This document shows, piece by piece, positions 19,163 to 27,471 of a stretch of DNA of 47,047 nucleotides; positions within the stretch are counted from its first letter, which is position 1; each line of letters begins with the position of its first letter. The DNA is from Microcaldota archaeon (lineage in GTDB: Archaea; Micrarchaeota; Micrarchaeia; Anstonellales; Anstonellaceae). The notes beneath the pieces are model-generated. The model saw nothing but the letters and a program-made list of their open reading frames with translations. It was not told where the DNA came from and did no database searches. A program made the position numbers and the translations under genes. The stretch lies in assembly GCA_018304295.1 (NCBI GenBank), contig JAGVWK010000044.1, forward strand, positions 1-47,047, written 5' to 3'.

Positions 19163-19687
19163 ATGAAACAATTTGCACTGCTATCTTTTTTGCTGCTTGC
19201 CAGCCAGATGCTTGCCAGCCAGCTCTTTGCAGCCTCCTCCCTCGTGATAAGCGTGGAGCAAAAAGGCGAGCTTGTTGCTCACGAGGGGCATTTTGACGCA
19301 ACAATATACGCGCTTTCCCCTTCGGGCGCTCCAATAAAAAACGCGACTATCCGCGCGAGGCTGTGGCACTCTGACAAATACGGGCTTTTCACCTCCGACA
19401 TCCCATACGTTGACGGCATTATGGTGTTTGACATTGAAACGGCTGCCCCGGACGGCTCGCTGCACGTGGACGCAATGCTTCCGGTGCCGGGCACGTACGT
19501 GCTTGAGGCAGAAGGCTTTGACCCAAGCGGGCAATACGACCATGCGCCCTTTATGCAGGAATACGAAGTGGGGCAGCTGCCGCATAAGGAGCTTAACGGG
19601 GCAGTGCTGCTATGGTTCCTTTTCATGACAGGCTTTGCAGGCGGCTATTTCCTTCTTTCCAAGAAAGGTGAATCCCATGTCCAGTAA
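19163..19687 (+). CDS. Secreted, C-terminally membrane-anchored protein of the Ni locus
   Basis: Signal peptide MKQFALLSFLLLASQMLASQLFA, beta-rich domain, C-terminal TM GAVLLWFLFMTGFAGGYFLL. Start refined from the 19139 ORF. Confidence 0.65.
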   Translation: MKQFALLSFLLLASQMLASQLFAASSLVISVEQKGELVAHEGHFDATIYALSPSGAPIKNATIRARLWHSDKYGLFTSDIPYVDGIMVFDIETAAPDGSLHVDAMLPVPGTYVLEAEGFDPSGQYDHAPFMQEYEVGQLPHKELNGAVLLWFLFMTGFAGGYFLLSKKGESHVQ

Positions 19688-20264
19688 AAAAATATCCATC
19701 CGGTTTGCGCTGGTGGCATTTGCGCTGCTCTTCTCCCAGCTTGCATCTGCGCATCTTTCAGCAGAGGGCGCCCCAGCCGTCCAAGAAGGCGCACCAATGC
19801 ATTCTCTGCAAGGCGGCGTCGGGCAGGGCAGCGCTGAGATTTTCAGAATATACGCTTTTCCGGTGGCTGCGGCTGTTTCGCGCTCAAGCGAGTTCACGGT
19901 AAAATCCGCATCGGAGAATTTTTCCACGCTTTCTGCGCGCTTTGAAATAAGGATTGTGCAAACAGAGGACGAGCACGAGGTATTTTCCACAAGCATATAC
20001 GGGGAAAATCCGTCTTTCACCTATGCGTTCAATGACGGGTCCGAACACCGCATGGAAGCCACCATGGTTCCCCTTGACGCCAGCGCCCCAGCAACTTACA
20101 AATACCTGCTGGACGTGCAGCCCCAGCAGCCCACGCCAGAACTTCAGGCACGCGTGCTGCTTGCCCTTGCATGGGTATTTTTCACCGGCGCACTTATGGG
20201 CGTTTGGGCTGGCAATGCGCGCAAAAAGGCGCGCAAGCAAAGTGGTGCCAATGTACCAAATTGA
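19677..20264 (+). CDS. Secreted, C-terminally anchored protein with predicted mature N-terminal His
   Basis: Signal peptide MSSKKISIRFALVAFALLFSQLASA|HLSAEG, C-terminal TM VLLALAWVFFTGALMGVWA. Start refined from the 19635 ORF. Confidence 0.65.
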   Translation: MSSKKISIRFALVAFALLFSQLASAHLSAEGAPAVQEGAPMHSLQGGVGQGSAEIFRIYAFPVAAAVSRSSEFTVKSASENFSTLSARFEIRIVQTEDEHEVFSTSIYGENPSFTYAFNDGSEHRMEATMVPLDASAPATYKYLLDVQPQQPTPELQARVLLALAWVFFTGALMGVWAGNARKKARKQSGANVPN

Positions 20265-20796
20265 CACTCCATTTGCAGTGCGCTCAATAGAAAGCTCAAG
20301 CATTGCGCTTCGTGCAGCGTATTTTTGCGCATCCGCAAAAAAGCGCGAGTGGGCGCGCAAAAAGCTCATTGATGCAACTCTCGCGCACAGGGAAACCCTT
20401 GGCAGGCTGCTGCTTGTTGAGCCGCTTTTCATGCCATTGCAAATCGCCGGCATGGGCTTTGCGGTTGGGAATTGCACGCAGGCTGCAAAGGAGCGCCTCT
20501 CCCGAAATTCCACCCGGTGGAAATCCCTTGCGCGCACGTGGCTTGCGCTTCAAAAAACCTGCGCGCGCTTTGCAGCGCAAAGCGTGCATTCAAGCCCAAT
20601 GCGGCTTAGGAAGGCGTTTGCCCTTTTCCTCCTGTGCTCCTCATTTGCGCTTTTTTTCAGCACGCGCGCCTTGCGCCCTTCGCATTTCCTTGCAAAAAAT
20701 CCCCCACTGTGGGAAGGAAAAGCAAGCCCGCTGCATTTTGATTCGCTAAAATCCGTGCTGGGCGCAAAAGGCACTGGCGGAGGCGCTGCCATATGA
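20251..20796 (+). CDS. Hypothetical protein with one TM helix
   Basis: MYQIDTPFAVRSIESSSIALRAAYFC...MRLRKAFALFLLCSSFALFFS. Overlaps both neighbours (14 nt upstream, 4 nt downstream). Confidence 0.6.
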   Translation: MYQIDTPFAVRSIESSSIALRAAYFCASAKKREWARKKLIDATLAHRETLGRLLLVEPLFMPLQIAGMGFAVGNCTQAAKERLSRNSTRWKSLARTWLALQKTCARFAAQSVHSSPMRLRKAFALFLLCSSFALFFSTRALRPSHFLAKNPPLWEGKASPLHFDSLKSVLGAKGTGGGAAI

Positions 20797-22016
20797 GCAA
20801 AGAATTCCCATACAAAACAACGCAGGATGTGCCTGCCCCAAAAGAGCTCATTTCGCAGGTAATAGGGCAGCAAGAGGCAGTGTCCCTTGTGAGGCAGGCA
20901 GCCCTAAACCGCCGCCACCTTCTTCTTGTGGGCGAGCCGGGCACGGGAAAGTCCCTTTTGGGCAAGGCGCTTTCGCAGCTTCTTAAAAGCGGGGAGCTTT
21001 TTGACGTTGTGGCATATCCCAACGGCACAGAGCCCACAAAGCCGATAATAAGGCTGCTTCCTGCGGGCACTGCGCAGGAAACAGCAGCAGCCGGCTCTTC
21101 ATCCATTTCCCATTTGTTGCTTCTATTTGCCGCATTGCTGGCTGGCGCGGGCTTTCTGTGGTGGCTTAACAGCCACTACAGGGTAACCTCGGGGGAGCTT
21201 GTTGCCGCTATTTATACAAGCGCAGCAGCCGCAATGCTTTTTGCAGCGCTTCTTTTCGCATCATTTAAGCTAAAGCCTTCCGCTGGCGCAAAACCCGCGA
21301 TTTTGCTCTCCCATAAACGCGCAGCAGCCCCGTTTGTGGACGCAACGGGAGCAGCCGCAACCTCCCTGCTTGGGGACGTGCAGCACGACCCGTACCAGAC
21401 AGGCGGGCTAGGAACGCCCGCGCACGAGCGCATACAGCTTGGCCTCATGCACCGCGCACACGGTGGCGTGCTTTTCATAGACGAAATAGGCTCGCTGCCC
21501 GCCGGGGTGCAGCAGGAGCTTCTCACCGCATTGCAGGAGGGCAAATTCCCAATATGCGGGCGCAATCAGACAAGCGCGGGCGCAGGGATACGCACCGAGC
21601 CTGTCCCGTGCAATTTCGTCCTTGTTGCGGCAGGCAACATGGACGGCATGAAAGGCATGCACCCGGCGCTGCGCGACAGGATACGCGGCAACGGGTATGA
21701 AATACTCATGAAAACCCAAATGCCGGATACTGGGGAAAACCGCCTCCTGCTTTGGCAGTTTGTTGCGCAGGAGGTTCGCAACGACGGCAAAATACCCAAC
21801 TTTGACGCATCCGCAATGGGCGCATTTATTTCCTGCGCAAAAAAGCTTTCAAAAAAGAAAGGGATGCTCTCATTGCGGCTTAGGAACCTTGGCGGGCTGG
21901 TGCGCATAGCAGGGGATGCTGCCATTGCGGATTCCTCTCAATTCACAAGCGCAAGGCACGTATATTCCGCCTTTTCCCATTCGCGCTCCATAGAAGAGCA
22001 AAAACAGGGCGGTTAA
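20793..22016 (+). CDS. Membrane AAA+ ATPase of archaeal LonB type lacking the S16 peptidase domain
   Basis: LISQVIGQQEAVSLVRQAALNRRHLLLVGEPGTGKS, two-helix TM insert, APFVDATGAAATSLLGDVQHDPYQTGGLGTPAHERIQLGLMHRAHGGVLFIDEIGSL, LVAAGNMDGMKGMHPALRDRIRGNGYE. ORF stops after the ATPase lid. Confidence 0.9.
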   Translation: MSKEFPYKTTQDVPAPKELISQVIGQQEAVSLVRQAALNRRHLLLVGEPGTGKSLLGKALSQLLKSGELFDVVAYPNGTEPTKPIIRLLPAGTAQETAAAGSSSISHLLLLFAALLAGAGFLWWLNSHYRVTSGELVAAIYTSAAAAMLFAALLFASFKLKPSAGAKPAILLSHKRAAAPFVDATGAAATSLLGDVQHDPYQTGGLGTPAHERIQLGLMHRAHGGVLFIDEIGSLPAGVQQELLTALQEGKFPICGRNQTSAGAGIRTEPVPCNFVLVAAGNMDGMKGMHPALRDRIRGNGYEILMKTQMPDTGENRLLLWQFVAQEVRNDGKIPNFDASAMGAFISCAKKLSKKKGMLSLRLRNLGGLVRIAGDAAIADSSQFTSARHVYSAFSHSRSIEEQKQGG

Positions 22017-22024
22017 GAAGGCGG

Positions 22025-22099
22025 TTAATAACGATTTTTGCGCACTTTCCCCGAAGGCAACATCCGAGTGTTATTAACTTTGCCTAAAACTCTTATTAA
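22025..22099. promoter_or_regulatory. Three TTAWTAA sites upstream of cbiM
   Basis: TTAATAA 22025-22031, TTATTAA 22071-22077, TTATTAA 22093-22099 (start offsets 46 and 22 bp). Confidence 0.55.
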
Positions 22100-22121
22100 G
22101 CATATTTGTTATAACCGCTTC

Positions 22122-22784
22122 ATGCATATAATGGAAGGATTTTTGCCCCTTGAATGGTGCATTTTCTGGTATTTGCTTTCAGCGCCCTTTGTGCTGTGGG
22201 GCATAATGCAAACAGGGAAACTTTTTGCGCTCAAGCCGCAGCAAAAGATACTATTGGCAGTGAGCGGCGCATTCATTTTCGTGCTCTCCTCCCTTAAGCT
22301 GCCCTCCATAACCGGCTCTTCCTCCCATCCAACGGGCACGGGGCTTGCATCAATACTATACGGCCCTGGCATAAGCGCCTTCCTTGCAGCAATAGTGCTT
22401 GTTTTTCAGGCATTGCTTCTTGCGCACGGGGGCATCACCACATTGGGCGCAGACATATTCTCAATGGGCATAATGGGCCCCCTTGTTGCGTGGCTTGTTT
22501 TCAAGGGAAGCGCAAAACTTAATATTGGCTGGAAAGTGCGCATTTTCGCGGCAGCGCTGCTTTCGGACTGGATTACCTATCTCGTAACCTCCCTACAACT
22601 TGCGCTTGCATACCCCGGAGCAAGCCTTGTGCAGTCCTACATGACGTTTGCATCAGTATTCGCGCTCACACAAATACCCCTTGCAATAGCAGAAGGGATA
22701 CTCTTCCTTGTGTTCTTTGACTTTTTGCGCCGCGCAAAGCCCAAAATGCTCGCAGAGCTTTGCGGCGAGGAATTTGCGAAGTGA
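22122..22784 (+). CDS. cbiM: CbiM/NikM substrate-capture component of Ni/Co ECF transporter
   Basis: MHIMEGFLPLEWCIFWYLLSAPFVLWG, SGAFIFVLSSLKLPSITGSSSHPTGTGLASILYGP. Start refined to MHIMEG. Confidence 0.95.
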   Translation: MHIMEGFLPLEWCIFWYLLSAPFVLWGIMQTGKLFALKPQQKILLAVSGAFIFVLSSLKLPSITGSSSHPTGTGLASILYGPGISAFLAAIVLVFQALLLAHGGITTLGADIFSMGIMGPLVAWLVFKGSAKLNIGWKVRIFAAALLSDWITYLVTSLQLALAYPGASLVQSYMTFASVFALTQIPLAIAEGILFLVFFDFLRRAKPKMLAELCGEEFAK

Positions 22785-22788
22785 TAAT

Positions 22789-23094
22789 ATGGAACAACAA
22801 AAACAACAGCCACTCCCAATCCACCTTTACCTGCTCGCGCTGCTTGCAATCGTGGCGCTTTTTGCGCTTCCCTTTCTGCTCAACCCAGATGCGCAATTTG
22901 GCGGAGCTGACAATGCAGGCAGGGATTTGATTGCGCAGCAGGACCCCAATTACACGCCTTGGTATTCCTCTTGGTGGCAGCCCCCGCCCGAAACAGAATC
23001 CATGCTTTTTGCGCTCCAAGCCGCAATAGGCGCAATAATAATAGGCTACTTCATAGGGTATGAGCGCGGCAAAGCCGCAGGGGCGGCGAACTAG
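22789..23094 (+). CDS. cbiN: CbiN
   Basis: PDAQFGGADNAGRDLIAQQDPNYTPWYSSWWQPPPETESMLFALQAAIGAIIIGYFIGY. Confidence 0.92.
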   Translation: MEQQKQQPLPIHLYLLALLAIVALFALPFLLNPDAQFGGADNAGRDLIAQQDPNYTPWYSSWWQPPPETESMLFALQAAIGAIIIGYFIGYERGKAAGAAN

Positions 23095-23158
23095 CGGGCT
23101 TTTGCATGGATGCGCACATTAGCAGCAAAACAGCGGCGCTTTCAACTGCGGTGCTTTC

Positions 23159-23926
23159 ATGAAAGGAAGCGGCCTTGACTATTTTGCGCAAAAAAGCAGG
23201 GCGCGGGACTGGCCCCCTCTTGGAAAGCTCCTGCTTTGCGCCTGCCTTCTTGTGGGCTCGCTTCTTTCCTCAAATTTGCTCGCACCCGCAGCAGTTCTCA
23301 TAATCGGCATCTCCCTTCTGCTCTACTCCACAGGGGGGAAAATGCCCCGCGCCCTTCTTCTTGTGGAGGCAAACGCGATAGTATTGATAGCAATAGGGGT
23401 GCTTGTGATAACGCTGCTGCAGCCGGGCGAGCCTGCCTTCGCATACTCCTTATTTGGGATTTCAATTTCCCCAAGCGTGCAAGGGGTGCAAAACGCTTCA
23501 ATGGTGCTTATGCGCTCATTGGCAGGTTTTTTTGTGCTTATCTTTTTTGCCTCCTCAACCCCCATCTCCCACTTTGGCAAGTCCCTTTTGCAAATAGGGC
23601 TTCCAACGCACGCAGTTGAGCTCATAGTGCTTGTATATCGCTACTCTTTCATGGTAGTGGAGCTTGCGGCAGGAATGGCAACCGCAGCAGAATGCAGGCT
23701 GGGCTTTGCAGGGCTGCGCCGCACGCTCTCAACAACCGGGCTTCTCTCAGGCGGGCTTTTTTTGCGCTGCCTTGACTTTGCGGACAGGGCGCAAATAGCG
23801 CTTGAAAGCCGCTGCTTTAAGGGCTCTTTTCCAATATACCGCCTTCCGGCAAAACTTGACGCAAAATGGGTCGCCCTGTGCATTCTCATGCTCATTTGCC
23901 TTTATGCAATAGGAAAAATGCAATAG
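23159..23926 (+). CDS. cbiQ: CbiQ-type transmembrane component
   Basis: Polytopic. LIVLVYRYSFMVVELAAGMATAAECRLGF...FLRCLDFADRAQIALESRCFKG, ECF-T motifs. Confidence 0.9.
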   Translation: MKGSGLDYFAQKSRARDWPPLGKLLLCACLLVGSLLSSNLLAPAAVLIIGISLLLYSTGGKMPRALLLVEANAIVLIAIGVLVITLLQPGEPAFAYSLFGISISPSVQGVQNASMVLMRSLAGFFVLIFFASSTPISHFGKSLLQIGLPTHAVELIVLVYRYSFMVVELAAGMATAAECRLGFAGLRRTLSTTGLLSGGLFLRCLDFADRAQIALESRCFKGSFPIYRLPAKLDAKWVALCILMLICLYAIGKMQ

Positions 23927-23941
23927 GAAAAATATGAAAAT

Positions 23942-25321
23942 ATGGCAAAGAAAAAAGGTGTAAAAATGAACGCGCTTGAAACAAAAAACCTAAATTTCTC
24001 GTACGAGAGCGGCCAGGCCGCGCTCTTTAGCCTGTCCCTATGCATACAAAAAGGCAAAAAAACAGTCGTGCTTGGTCCCAACGGCGCAGGCAAAAGCACG
24101 CTCTTTTTGCATTTGAACGGAGTGCACCGCGTGCAAAGCGGGGAAGTCCTTTTTGAAGGCAAAAAAATTACATACGATTCCAAATCCCTTGCGCAGCTTA
24201 GAAGCAAGGTTTCCCTAGTGTTCCAAAACCCTGACGACCAGATTTTTGCTCCCACTGTGGAGGAGGATGTTGCATTCGGCCCTCTTAATTTGGGCTTGGC
24301 GCATGAAGAGGTGCAAAAGCGCGTGGAGGAATCCCTTGCGGCAGTCGGACTTGAGGAAATGAGGCAGCGCCTTACAAGCGCTCTCTCCTTTGGGCAGAAA
24401 AAGCGCGTTGCGCTTGCAGGCGCGCTTGCAATGGAACCACAAGTGCTCATAATGGACGAGCCAACGGCAGGGCTGGATTCGCAGATGGTGCACGAGCTCC
24501 TTGAGCTGTCCGAAGAGCTAAACCACGAGGGAAAAACAATAGTTATTTCCACGCACGACGTGGAAACAGCGTACGAATGGGCGGACGAAGTGATAGTGCT
24601 CAACAAGGGAAAGCTTGTTTTCAGCGGCACGCCTGACGGGCTTTTCTCACAGGCAGAGCTGCTTCACCCAATAGGGCTCACCCCTCCGCTTCTTTTTCAG
24701 CTAAACCATCAGAGGCATTTAAGGACAGGCGAGCCCGAGGCTCCCCGCCCGCATACCATTGCGGAGGCAGCCTCGCGCTTTTTCCAAATAAAAAGCTGGC
24801 AGCAGCCCAAACGCTCTTTGGAAGCCGCGTCCCGCCACACTTCCAGCGCCGCAGCGGAAGCCGCGTTTCGCCCAACTTCCAGCGCCGCAGCGCAGGATGC
24901 GCGGGGTGAAAAGGCAACGGACTCCGCCAATCCGCAGGGGGAAAGTGCAGCTCCGATCACCCATCCTACCGCAGGCGCATTGCATGCCGGAACACTTCAC
25001 ATAGTATGCGTGGATAAAATGGCTCCCATAGAGCCGCTTTCGCTTAAAATCCCGCACGAAAACTCCGGCATATACGGAATGGCAGCGCAGGAGCTTGCAA
25101 GCCGCTCCAAGATGCACTTCCACCACCGCTTCCACGCCCTTGAGCACGCGCTCCTTAAAACAAGCATGGGAGAGGATTTCGTTCTCTACTCGGATACCGC
25201 GCTCTGCTCCCTTGTGGAAAAAAAGGCAAGGCAATTCTCAAAGGCAAGCGGGCTTTCAATACCAATAGTGCATTTGCATTCGCAGCAAAAGGGCGGCAAA
25301 TGGGGAGGCAGCAACCTATAA
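23942..25321 (+). CDS. cbiO: CbiO-type ATPase with long linker and extra C-terminal domain
   Basis: LGPNGAGKSTLFLHLNGVHRVQSG, VFQNPDDQIFAPTVEEDVAFGPLNLGL, LSFGQKKRVALAGALAMEPQVLIMDEPTAGLD. About 180 aa beyond the ABC domain. Confidence 0.93.
   Translation: MAKKKGVKMNALETKNLNFSYESGQAALFSLSLCIQKGKKTVVLGPNGAGKSTLFLHLNGVHRVQSGEVLFEGKKITYDSKSLAQLRSKVSLVFQNPDDQIFAPTVEEDVAFGPLNLGLAHEEVQKRVEESLAAVGLEEMRQRLTSALSFGQKKRVALAGALAMEPQVLIMDEPTAGLDSQMVHELLELSEELNHEGKTIVISTHDVETAYEWADEVIVLNKGKLVFSGTPDGLFSQAELLHPIGLTPPLLFQLNHQRHLRTGEPEAPRPHTIAEAASRFFQIKSWQQPKRSLEAASRHTSSAAAEAAFRPTSSAAAQDARGEKATDSANPQGESAAPITHPTAGALHAGTLHIVCVDKMAPIEPLSLKIPHENSGIYGMAAQELASRSKMHFHHRFHALEHALLKTSMGEDFVLYSDTALCSLVEKKARQFSKASGLSIPIVHLHSQQKGGKWGGSNL
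24820..24891 (+). repeat. 36-bp tandem duplication (x2) in the cbiO linker
   Basis: Units 24820-24855 and 24856-24891, 32/36 identical, encoding EAASRHTSSAAA / EAAFRPTSSAAA. Confidence 0.85.
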
Positions 25322-25346
25322 AAACATCTCACGGGATAAGCACCCC

Positions 25347-26363
25347 ATGGGGCAATGGCGAGCCGCTTCAAGGAATGCAGCTACTGCACACGCTACTGCG
25401 CAAGCCACTGCAAATACCACTGCAAAAGCTGCTGCAAAAAACGCTGCAAAAAATTCCCTCCCGCAGTCCACGCTTGCGGCCGAAGAGGAGGAAGAGGATT
25501 TTGACGCCCCCCAAGAGCAGCCGCGCCCAAGCGCCTCTTTTGAAAATGACGCGCGCGACATGAACATAGAGAAAATGATTCTTGTCCCCACATGGAAGGA
25601 AATGCTTTACGAGATGGTGCACTCGCAAAAGATTGACCCGTGGAACATTGACATTTCAAAGCTCACTTCCGGCTACATAGGGAAAATACAAAAACTCAAG
25701 CTTGAGGATTTGCGCATACCCGCAAACATAATACTCGCAGCATCAATACTGCTGCGCTTCAAGTCCGATTCTTTTTCAGTTGCCGAGGAAAGCCCGCAGG
25801 CAACCCTTGATGAGTACATGGAGGAATCGCAAGAGGGTTTGCCCCTCACAATAGAATCCCTTGAGCTGAAAAGCCGCATCCCCCCGCGCCGCCGGGTTAC
25901 CTTGGAGGAGCTTGTGGGCGCGATGGAGGAGGCAATGCAGGCTGAAAAGAAAAGGGAAACAAAGGCATCCGAAATAAAAGTGCCGCAAATAATGAACATA
26001 GAGCTGCCGGGCTTTGACATAGAGGAAAAAATGGCAGAAGTTTACGAAAGCGTGCGCGCGGGTTCAAAGTCCGATGCGGAAGGATTTGTGCTTTTCTCAA
26101 GCCTAGTTGCAGGCAAAAGCTCCGAGCAGGTGATATATACCTTCCTCCCGCTTTTGCACCTTGTGCAGGATGAGCGCATCAGCATGCATCAGGAGGATTT
26201 TTTCAAGGAGATTTTCATAAGCTTAAAAGATGCAAACGGGAAAGCACTGGAAGGCAATGCAAATGCGCGCAGCCCAAAGGAAAAGCCCAACGGCAAAGGC
26301 GCGCATGCGCAAAGGAAAACCGGCATGGAAACCGAAGGCGCAATAGCAGTTGAAGGCTCATAG
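25347..26363 (+). CDS. scpA: ScpA-like kleisin
   Basis: WKEMLYEMVHSQKIDPWNIDISKLTSGYIGKIQKLKLEDLRIPANIILAASILLRFKS. C-terminal winged-helix-like region. Start ambiguous (25347 or about 25560). Confidence 0.88.
   Translation: MGQWRAASRNAATAHATAQATANTTAKAAAKNAAKNSLPQSTLAAEEEEEDFDAPQEQPRPSASFENDARDMNIEKMILVPTWKEMLYEMVHSQKIDPWNIDISKLTSGYIGKIQKLKLEDLRIPANIILAASILLRFKSDSFSVAEESPQATLDEYMEESQEGLPLTIESLELKSRIPPRRRVTLEELVGAMEEAMQAEKKRETKASEIKVPQIMNIELPGFDIEEKMAEVYESVRAGSKSDAEGFVLFSSLVAGKSSEQVIYTFLPLLHLVQDERISMHQEDFFKEIFISLKDANGKALEGNANARSPKEKPNGKGAHAQRKTGMETEGAIAVEGS
25374..25457 (+). repeat. Seven degenerate 12-bp units in the scpA 5' region
   Basis: Encodes NAAT-AHAT-AQAT-ANTT-AKAA-AKNA-AKNS. Confidence 0.75.
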
Positions 26364-26379
26364 TTTTCAAGGGATTTTC

Positions 26380-26844
26380 ATGGACGAGCAACTAAAAACA
26401 ATTGAGGCGGCGCTTTTCATGAGCAGCCGCCCACTTACCGCTTTGGATCTTGGAAAGCTCATCGGGGTAGCAGCGCCCGGCTTTGTGGATGCAAAGGCAA
26501 AGGAGCTTATGGCAGAATACGAGAAGCTGGGCAGCTCCATAAAGGTCGCATGCGAAGGCGGGAAATACTACATGACTCTGCGAAGCGAATACGCAAAAGT
26601 TGCGCGGGATTTTGCAAAGGAGGCTGAGATAAGCAAGCACGCGCTCAAGACCCTTGCATACATAAACAAGTTCAACGGCATCACAAAGCGCGAGCTTTTC
26701 AGGAAACTTGGCAGCTCCATATATAACGACGTCGCAGAGCTTGCAGAAAAGGGCTTTGTGGAGCAAAAGCGCTTAGGTCGCTCAAAGTCCCTGCACACGA
26801 CGCAGAAGTTCAGGGAGTATTTCCAAGGCGACCAACAACTCTAA
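26380..26844 (+). CDS. scpB: ScpB-like condensin accessory protein
   Basis: DEQLKTIEAALFMSSRPLTALDLGKLIG...HALKTLAYINKFNGITKRELFRKLGSSIYNDVAELAEKGFVEQKRLGRSKSLHTTQKFREYF. Start refined to MDEQ. Confidence 0.88.
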   Translation: MDEQLKTIEAALFMSSRPLTALDLGKLIGVAAPGFVDAKAKELMAEYEKLGSSIKVACEGGKYYMTLRSEYAKVARDFAKEAEISKHALKTLAYINKFNGITKRELFRKLGSSIYNDVAELAEKGFVEQKRLGRSKSLHTTQKFREYFQGDQQL

Positions 26845-27089
26845 TTGGAATATGCTTCTTTTCTTTTCCTCACCCTGTAAAGTATCACGTCGTTTCCTCT
26901 CACTTCAAACACAATGCGGTAGCCAACCACTCTCTCACTGTAGCAGTTTGCCTCATGCTCAAGCGGCTTGGAAAGGCGGGGATTTTCTTTGAGCCTCTCA
27001 AGCTTTTTCTCAACAAGAAGCTTTACTGATTTGTCAAGCACCCGCAACTCTGCAAGGAACTTTGAAGTCGGGCAAAGCGCATATGCCAT
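26841..27089 (-). CDS. RelE-superfamily toxin
   Basis: AELRVLDKSVKLLVEKKLERLKENPRLSKPLEHEANCYSERVVGYRIVFEVRGNDVILYRVRKRKEAY. Confidence 0.82.
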   Translation of the reverse strand: MAYALCPTSKFLAELRVLDKSVKLLVEKKLERLKENPRLSKPLEHEANCYSERVVGYRIVFEVRGNDVILYRVRKRKEAYSN

Positions 27090-27347
27090 TTATTCGCCCC
27101 ACAGCGCCTTTTTTAGCTGTGCTTCAGTATGAAGTTTAAGCTTACCGGAAGCAATTTGCGCCCGTGCCTTGCGTATATATTCCAAATCTTCCTCATCTTC
27201 CCTGCGGTTTTGCATGAGCTCGTATTTATTGTTGAGTTCCACAACTCCAAGGCGTATTGCTTCTGCCTTTGTTTTTGCCAGTCCCTGTCTAACTGCTTCG
27301 GCTAATATGCGGTCTATCAGCCCTTCGAATTTCATCGTGGAATACAT
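27090..27347 (-). CDS. Antitoxin partner of RelE-like toxin
   Basis: MKFEGLIDRILAEAVRQGLAKTKAEAIRLGVVELNNKYEL, RHH-like. Immediately precedes the toxin. Confidence 0.65.
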   Translation of the reverse strand: MYSTMKFEGLIDRILAEAVRQGLAKTKAEAIRLGVVELNNKYELMQNRREDEEDLEYIRKARAQIASGKLKLHTEAQLKKALWGE

Positions 27348-27471
27348 TATTTCACCAAATTATTTTTTATATAATCAAATATATAATCATTTTGGTTGAA
27401 CTTGCACCTTTTTTGCAAACAAAACACCTGCTTTTTAATTTCTTGTGGGACAAAGGTGGGTTGGTGGTAAT

